From contig UQPD01000011.1 in assembly GCA_900542795.1 (NCBI GenBank), positions 1 through 27,767 of the forward strand: a DNA stretch of 27,767 nucleotides, read 5' to 3'. The notes beneath the pieces are model-generated. The model made no database searches, was not told where the DNA came from, and saw nothing but the letters and a program-made list of their open reading frames with translations. A program made the position numbers and the translations under genes. Numbering within the stretch: position 1 is the stretch's first letter; every line of letters starts with the position of its first letter. This document shows, piece after piece, positions 23,703-27,767 of the stretch. The DNA is from an uncultured Prevotella sp. GTDB taxonomy: Bacteria; Bacteroidota; Bacteroidia; Bacteroidales; Bacteroidaceae.

Positions 23703-24106
23703 AACTTTATTTTTTTTAAAAGTCTTATTTTCAGAATAAAGAAAGCAATGTACTCAAGTTTCAGATTTAGTCAAGACGGGCTGAATTATCGTGCAAGTTG
23801 AATGCAATTAAGCTTGCTTGAATTGCTGAGACGCAGCCGATAATGCACGGGCTGAAAGCCCAAAAGCGCCTAGGGCAAGCGAAGCGACACCCTGGGTTAC
23901 GGATTGCCATAGAATTGACGCCCTGTAAGGGCAAAAGCATTCAATGTTGGAAAGAGGTATAAAGCTTCTGCCCTTACAGGGCGTCACTAACGAACGTGCT
24001 TTGACCCAGGGTGTCGCTTCGCTTGCCCTGGGCTAAGCGCTGTTGCCCTTTCAGGGCGCACTTGCTAAATCCGAAACTTGAGCAATGTAAAGTCACACAA
24101 AAAAAG
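23703..24106. other. Intergenic region filled by a mobile element
   Basis: Of these 404 nt, 330 belong to the palindromic element at 23753-24082 and its 7-bp direct repeats. The rest (23703-23745 and 24090-24106) is A/T-rich with nothing recognised. Frames running through the element are not considered coding. Confidence 0.6.
23746..24089. mobile_element. 330-bp palindromic MITE-like element with 7-bp target-site duplication
   Basis: The element is 23753-24082. Ends CTCAAGTTTCAGATTTAG (23753-23770) and CTAAATCCGAAACTTGAG (24065-24082) are 18-bp inverted repeats with one mismatch. CAATGTA lies directly outside on both sides (23746-23752 and 24083-24089), a perfect 7-bp duplication. Inside are 29-bp arms (23869-23897 and 24004-24032; one wobble) with core GGCAAGCGAAGCGACACC, and perfect 16-bp arms ACGCCCTGTAAGGGCA (23918-23933) and 23969-23984. 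No transposase is present, so it would need an enzyme supplied in trans. Confidence 0.85.
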
Positions 24107-25114
24107 TTACTCATTCATAGCTCCACAATGTGGGCAACGTCCTTTTTTCGGGATGGACTTTCCGCACACGCCACAAAGCAAGTGCGAAGGCTGATGCACT
24201 ATGTATTGCCGAATGGCAAATATCCAATACGCCACAAGCAAGGGGTAACCTATATATATAGGTGTAGTAAGTGTAAAAATGAGGTAAAGCACCATGCACA
24301 CACCTGCCAACGATGCCAAATACGAGAGGTTATCACCCAAGTCGGGCTGTCGTCGAATTTCGTCTACTACAGCTACCCCCACAATGAGCAAGGTCCAAAC
24401 TGAGGCTATGAACAACGCCATAATAAGTGGCAGTTCAGCATTAAACGGATTAAGCGTGGGATGGTAATAAAATTCAACCCATGTGCCAGGAATAAAACGT
24501 TGTATGCTGCCATAAAGTGCAGCCGAGCCACTTACACACAGACAAAGCAGCGTTGGATAAAAACTGGGAATGTCGTTGAAGTGTACCATTCTGAATCGCT
24601 TGTGCCTAATGCTCTGCACCAACCAAAACAACACAGCCAAGCCAAACACTGACAAGGCATAAACAGAACGACTGTCTGAAAAGTAACTAATAAATTTAGA
24701 AATGGGGTCGTCTGGCACAACACGTTCAAGCAAGGTGCTTTCGCGCACCCACCCTTGTGTGAGTTGATCGCGTGCCACCTTCACCCATACGGAGTCTGTA
24801 GTGTCGTTGGGCACATACATCACCTTGGCAACAACAAGATTATCGCCATTATCAATGCGCACCGTGTCGTTAAGCAAAGCACCATAGTCGGGCAATCCTT
24901 TGAGCGGAGGTGCCGTTTCCACATGGAGTGAATCGGTAGCTTGAAAATTATATCCCGTCCAATAATGATGGCTAATAAAAAAGTTTACAGAGTCCACCGC
25001 CCCCTCATTGGCTGCGAGCCAATGGTCAGACTTATTAGGATGCGAATAATAGCATGCCGCCATTAACCAACAGCACGTTACAAGCAATAAGATGTGGAAA
25101 AACTTTTGTTTCAT
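24107..25114 (-). CDS. Membrane lipoprotein with C-terminal zinc ribbon, unknown function
   Basis: The 335-residue protein starts with a signal segment ending WLMAAC (Cys21, probable lipidation, although the position -3 Met is unusual). Residues about 30-130 are extracytoplasmic and end with an SH3-like stretch (SVWVKVARDQLTQGWVRES). At least four membrane helices follow (about 150-168, 185-203, 228-250, 268-300). The C-terminus has a CxxC...CxxC zinc ribbon (Cys314, 317, 327, 330), so it should be cytoplasmic. The combination suggests an envelope sensor or regulator, but no function is recognised. It lies about 80 nt after the GNAT gene. Confidence 0.75.
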   Translation of the reverse strand: MKQKFFHILLLVTCCWLMAACYYSHPNKSDHWLAANEGAVDSVNFFISHHYWTGYNFQATDSLHVETAPPLKGLPDYGALLNDTVRIDNGDNLVVAKVMYVPNDTTDSVWVKVARDQLTQGWVRESTLLERVVPDDPISKFISYFSDSRSVYALSVFGLAVLFWLVQSIRHKRFRMVHFNDIPSFYPTLLCLCVSGSAALYGSIQRFIPGTWVEFYYHPTLNPFNAELPLIMALFIASVWTLLIVGVAVVDEIRRQPDLGDNLSYLASLAGVCMVLYLIFTLTTPIYIGYPLLVAYWIFAIRQYIVHQPSHLLCGVCGKSIPKKGRCPHCGAMNE

Positions 25115-25194
25115 GTTTTTGAGAATTCCTCAAGTTAAAAGACACACACATACAAAAAGGAGCAAATCGACTTATCTGATTTTGTAGCCTTTAT

Positions 25195-25689
25195 TTAGGA
25201 ACAAACTTTTTGATAAGCCAATCTTTCGTCTCCACTTCTCACCAAACGAATAATGCCACAATAGGCAAATCCATTTTTCTGCAAACAATGTTGCATAATG
25301 TGATTGTCGCGATGCGTATCTATGCGGATGTTATTACATTGGCAAAGGGCATAATTCATAACTGCAGCAAACACGCCACGCACCTTGCCCGCACTTGCCA
25401 AACGATGAATAACCACATAAGGCTGTTCATCATCCACCCAATGTCCTCCCTCAATTTCGGCATACGAATCGTCGGGTCCATCAAGCAAGGCAAAGTATGC
25501 CACAACTTGCCCATGGTCCTTGCAAATGTGTGCCACCCCACTCTCAATGTCAGCAAGCAAAGTGCCACAATCAGGATAGCCATTCGTCCATTGGTTCGTG
25601 TTGCCATCAGCCTGCATAATGTGGCGTGCACATGCCATCACCTGTTCAATGGCTTCAACATCGGCTATTTGGGCTTTCACAATTTCCAT
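25195..25689 (-). CDS. GNAT family N-acetyltransferase
   Basis: The 164-residue protein has the GNAT layout: N-terminal VKAQIADVEAIEQVM (helix 1), QVVAYFALLDGPDD (beta strand 4), VIHRLASAGKVRGVFAAVM (motif A, about 92-111; the acetyl-CoA loop is weak) and IDTHRDNHIMQHCLQKNGF (motif B). Substrate is not predictable. Its ATG overlaps the stop codon of the U32 gene by one base (TAATG), so the two are translationally coupled. Downstream at about 25150-25190 there is a weak hairpin followed by five T, a possible terminator. Confidence 0.85.
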   Translation of the reverse strand: MEIVKAQIADVEAIEQVMACARHIMQADGNTNQWTNGYPDCGTLLADIESGVAHICKDHGQVVAYFALLDGPDDSYAEIEGGHWVDDEQPYVVIHRLASAGKVRGVFAAVMNYALCQCNNIRIDTHRDNHIMQHCLQKNGFAYCGIIRLVRSGDERLAYQKVCS

Positions 25690-27539
25690 TATTTCTTCAA
25701 AACTTTCATTTCACAATTTCTACAGTCAAACTGTAAGGGGAAAGTACGTCCATCAGGCAAGCGCAAGGCAAGACTGCGAGGCGAGTTTTTCACCTTTTTC
25801 AAGCAAATGCCTAAAGCATGTCTTATGCAATGTTTACAAGTCATCACAGGCACTTCGCCTTGCGGTTCCTTCAGTTCAAATGCAGGAGCAATCTCCCCCA
25901 CACCATGTTCCGCATAAAATGCCTGAGCCAAATGGTTCGCAACGTTGGCATTAAAAGCCAATTCCTTAGGGAGCAACTTTTGCAAAGCCTCATGCCTTAT
26001 TTGTCCTGCACGGTCGCGCTCGTAACAAGTTTGATGGTCAGCCAGCAAACGCTCACACACCTTACGTCGCCATTCTGTCAATACCGAAGCAGGAATAAAC
26101 CGCTCACCCTTTACGTCAATCGTCACCGATTGTGCCACAAAAGGCGTATCCCCTAATTTCGACAACTGACGCGTAATAGCTTCACGCTGCGCAGAACGTG
26201 CATCTTCGTGCGGATAGTCAAACTGCAAAGTTACATGACAACCACTTTCGTCTGCCATATCAAGTGCATACCCTTCAACCAATTCACGCAAGGTGATGTG
26301 CGCAGCCAAGGTGCGTTTTGCCGTAGCTTTAGCAAGAGCCTTGTCAAAGGCAAAGTCTAAACTACGGTGCAACACAGTGCCCACGCGCAGTCGGGGCATT
26401 GTGGCAGGAAAAACATTACGCCCTTCCACCTTATTAACTCTAAAGCCTTGCAACGTTCCCTCCTCATCCACATAACAAAGTCCGTCGCCCGCAGTAAGTG
26501 GCGCAGCCAATGTGCGCGAAGCTTCAAAACCAAAAGAACGTCGATCCGTGCGCCCCACCTTTCCCACTACAACACCTACCGCCTTGGGCGTAGCAAACGA
26601 ATGTATGGGCTTGGGCGTACGGCCATGCAAAAAGTATTCAGTAAAACCGCGGTTAAACGAACGGTCTACGTTGGGTTGAAAGGTAATGTGCGATGCACCA
26701 TACGAGGCACGCACATAATCATCAGCCCTACGACTCAACACCTCGTCAATACGTTGCCTATACCAAGCCGTCACATTCTTCACATAGTCAGCATCTTTTA
26801 ATCGACCTTCTATTTTAAACGACCGAACGCCCGCATCCATCATCTCCTCAAGTCCATGCGTACGATTCATGTCTTTAAGCGAGAGCAAATGCTTGTTTTT
26901 TACCAAGACGTCGCCATTCTCGTCAATCAAGTCAAAGGCCAAACGACAGAATTGTGCACAACAACCTCGGTTCGCTGAACGGCTGAAACAATATTGCGAA
27001 GCATAACAACGTCCGCTATAGCTCACACAGAGCGCACCATGCACAAAAGCTTCAATGGGAACACGCACACTTTGGGCAATTTCACGAGTTTGGTCGATAG
27101 ACATCTCGCGTGCCAACACAATTTGTCTGAAACCTGCCGCCTCAAGCCATTGTGCCTTTTGGGGGGTGCAATTATCCATTTGTGTTGAAGCATGCAAAGC
27201 AATCGGGGGAAGGTTCATTTTCAACAAAGCCAAATCCTGCACAATGAGCGCATCCACCCCCACTTCATAGAGTTTCCACACCAAAGCCTCGGCTTCTGTT
27301 AGTTCCGAATCCCAAAGAATCGTATTAAGCGTAACATAAACGCGAGCACCATACAGATGTGCAAAAACACAAAGCGCTGCAATATCTTCAACCGAATTGC
27401 CTGCAGCCAAACGTGCTCCAAAACTGGGACCACCAATATACACTGCATCTGCACCATGCAATATAGCTTCTTTACCAATTTCAGCATTACGGGCAGGAGC
27501 AAGCAGTTCTATTTTATGTATTTTTTTATTCAATGCCAT
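25689..27539 (-). CDS. U32 family peptidase-like protein, RlhA (YdcP)-type
   Basis: Start chosen at 27539 (MALNKKIHKIELLAPARNAE), giving 616 residues; seven further codons upstream are in frame. The U32 signature EAFVHGALCVSYSGRCYAS is at 163-181, followed by a Cys-rich stretch (Cys171, 178, 184, 193, 194, 198) that fits the iron-sulfur cluster seen in this family. The C-terminal part, about 330-616, is consistent with the DUF3656 region that separates RlhA from the shorter TrhP (YegQ). E. coli RlhA hydroxylates 23S rRNA C2501 and TrhP tRNA U34; older annotations call the family collagenase-like. RNA modification is therefore the likely role, by homology. It has a good promoter at 27605-27636. 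Confidence 0.9.
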   Translation of the reverse strand: MALNKKIHKIELLAPARNAEIGKEAILHGADAVYIGGPSFGARLAAGNSVEDIAALCVFAHLYGARVYVTLNTILWDSELTEAEALVWKLYEVGVDALIVQDLALLKMNLPPIALHASTQMDNCTPQKAQWLEAAGFRQIVLAREMSIDQTREIAQSVRVPIEAFVHGALCVSYSGRCYASQYCFSRSANRGCCAQFCRLAFDLIDENGDVLVKNKHLLSLKDMNRTHGLEEMMDAGVRSFKIEGRLKDADYVKNVTAWYRQRIDEVLSRRADDYVRASYGASHITFQPNVDRSFNRGFTEYFLHGRTPKPIHSFATPKAVGVVVGKVGRTDRRSFGFEASRTLAAPLTAGDGLCYVDEEGTLQGFRVNKVEGRNVFPATMPRLRVGTVLHRSLDFAFDKALAKATAKRTLAAHITLRELVEGYALDMADESGCHVTLQFDYPHEDARSAQREAITRQLSKLGDTPFVAQSVTIDVKGERFIPASVLTEWRRKVCERLLADHQTCYERDRAGQIRHEALQKLLPKELAFNANVANHLAQAFYAEHGVGEIAPAFELKEPQGEVPVMTCKHCIRHALGICLKKVKNSPRSLALRLPDGRTFPLQFDCRNCEMKVLKK

Positions 27540-27604
27540 TTTTATTGTGTTGGTACGCAAATAAAGGGGCGTCTATAAAAAGTCAAGAATCCCCCAATCA
27601 TTTG

Positions 27605-27636
27605 CAAAAATAACGATTTTATAGCACGAGGGCAAA
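27605..27636 (-). promoter_or_regulatory. Predicted promoter for the U32-GNAT operon
   Basis: On the minus strand TTTG (27636-27633) is followed by 20 nt and TATTTTTG (27612-27605), a full Bacteroidetes match. The start would be near 27598, about 60 nt before the ATG. Confidence 0.65.
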
Positions 27637-27661
27637 CGTTCGCAAAGTTTTCAACTACGAG

Positions 27662-27695
27662 GTCGTCTAAACTTTTCTAGCGAAGATTAGATTTA
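27662..27695 (+). repeat. Single-ended copy of the GTCGTCTAAACTTTTCT repeat
   Basis: GTCGTCTAAACTTTTCT (27662-27678) matches 19617-19633 exactly, and the next 17 bases differ at three positions. No inverted partner is visible before the window end, so it is a partial copy or continues differently. Confidence 0.6.
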
Positions 27696-27723
27696 GGCAA
27701 CAATAAACCATATCCATCAGAAT

Positions 27724-27754
27724 TAAGTATTAAGTAATAAGTATTAAGTATTAC
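27724..27754. repeat. TAAGTAT-type short tandem repeat
   Basis: Runs of TAAGTAT and TAAGTAA make a 31-bp low-complexity tract. A related tract in reverse orientation is at 162-184 (19 bases exact) and again at 200-216. Such tracts can arise by slippage. Confidence 0.45.
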
Positions 27755-27767
27755 ATTCTATTGAGGT

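Noticed and set aside
24011..24403. 130-codon plus-strand frame
   Set aside because: It begins inside the palindromic element and then runs antisense to the zinc-ribbon lipoprotein gene, which has clear membrane helices and a Cys motif.
1..27767. CRISPR array, tRNA, rRNA or complete insertion sequence
   Set aside because: No regularly spaced repeat-spacer pattern, cloverleaf-like sequence or transposase frame was seen on either strand.

Overview
The window looks like chromosomal DNA from a Bacteroidales bacterium, most likely Prevotellaceae (Prevotella, Segatella or Alloprevotella type). This rests on four things. The F0F1-ATPase operon has the Bacteroidetes order (beta, short epsilon, small membrane protein, a, c, b, delta, alpha, gamma). 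Bacteroidetes-restricted families are present (HU-HIG-type DNA-binding protein, DUF4270 and DUF1460 proteins, the glycogen-synthase-like gene next to panC). Promoters fit the Bacteroidetes TTTG-N19-21-TAnnTTTG pattern. Shine-Dalgarno sequences are almost absent. Species cannot be named from the sequence alone.

Layout. (1) 1-2935: an accessory island with a minus-strand HU-like protein carrying a glycine-rich linker and a divergent B-repeat, then about 1.9 kb without a convincing gene. That stretch holds tandem 22-bp repeats, several GTGACC/GGTCAC repeat copies and an orphan terminator, and looks like the remains of a lost gene. (2) 2936-10722: the complete nine-gene ATP synthase operon, with a promoter at 2808-2838, hairpins on both sides of atpE and a strong terminator at 10846-10903. 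(3) 10934-15492, minus strand: a DUF1460 amidase-like lipoprotein, htpG, and the panC-panD pair for pantothenate synthesis. (4) 15903-19609, plus strand: a glycogen-synthase-like single-domain protein lacking the usual substrate motif, a DUF4270 lipoprotein, a MurU-like sugar nucleotidyltransferase and a conserved small protein. (5) 19853-23323, plus strand: a secreted GH27 alpha-galactosidase and a two-domain SGNH/sialate-type O-acetylesterase, which suggest trimming of acetylated host or plant glycans. (6) 23403-27539, minus strand: a Dabb-family protein, a zinc-ribbon membrane lipoprotein, a GNAT acetyltransferase and a U32 (RlhA-type) protein whose stop codon overlaps the GNAT start codon.

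The most interesting non-coding content is a set of small mobile or repeated elements. A 330-bp palindromic element (23753-24082) has 18-bp terminal inverted repeats and a perfect 7-bp flanking duplication. A 54-bp element (21064-21117) consists of just its two ends joined. A large palindrome family has members at 1-40 and 10846-10895; the second doubles as the ATP synthase terminator. Another interspersed repeat lies at 19614-19707 and 27662-27695. No tRNA, rRNA, CRISPR array or complete insertion sequence was seen. All homology statements come from motif recognition, not database searches.
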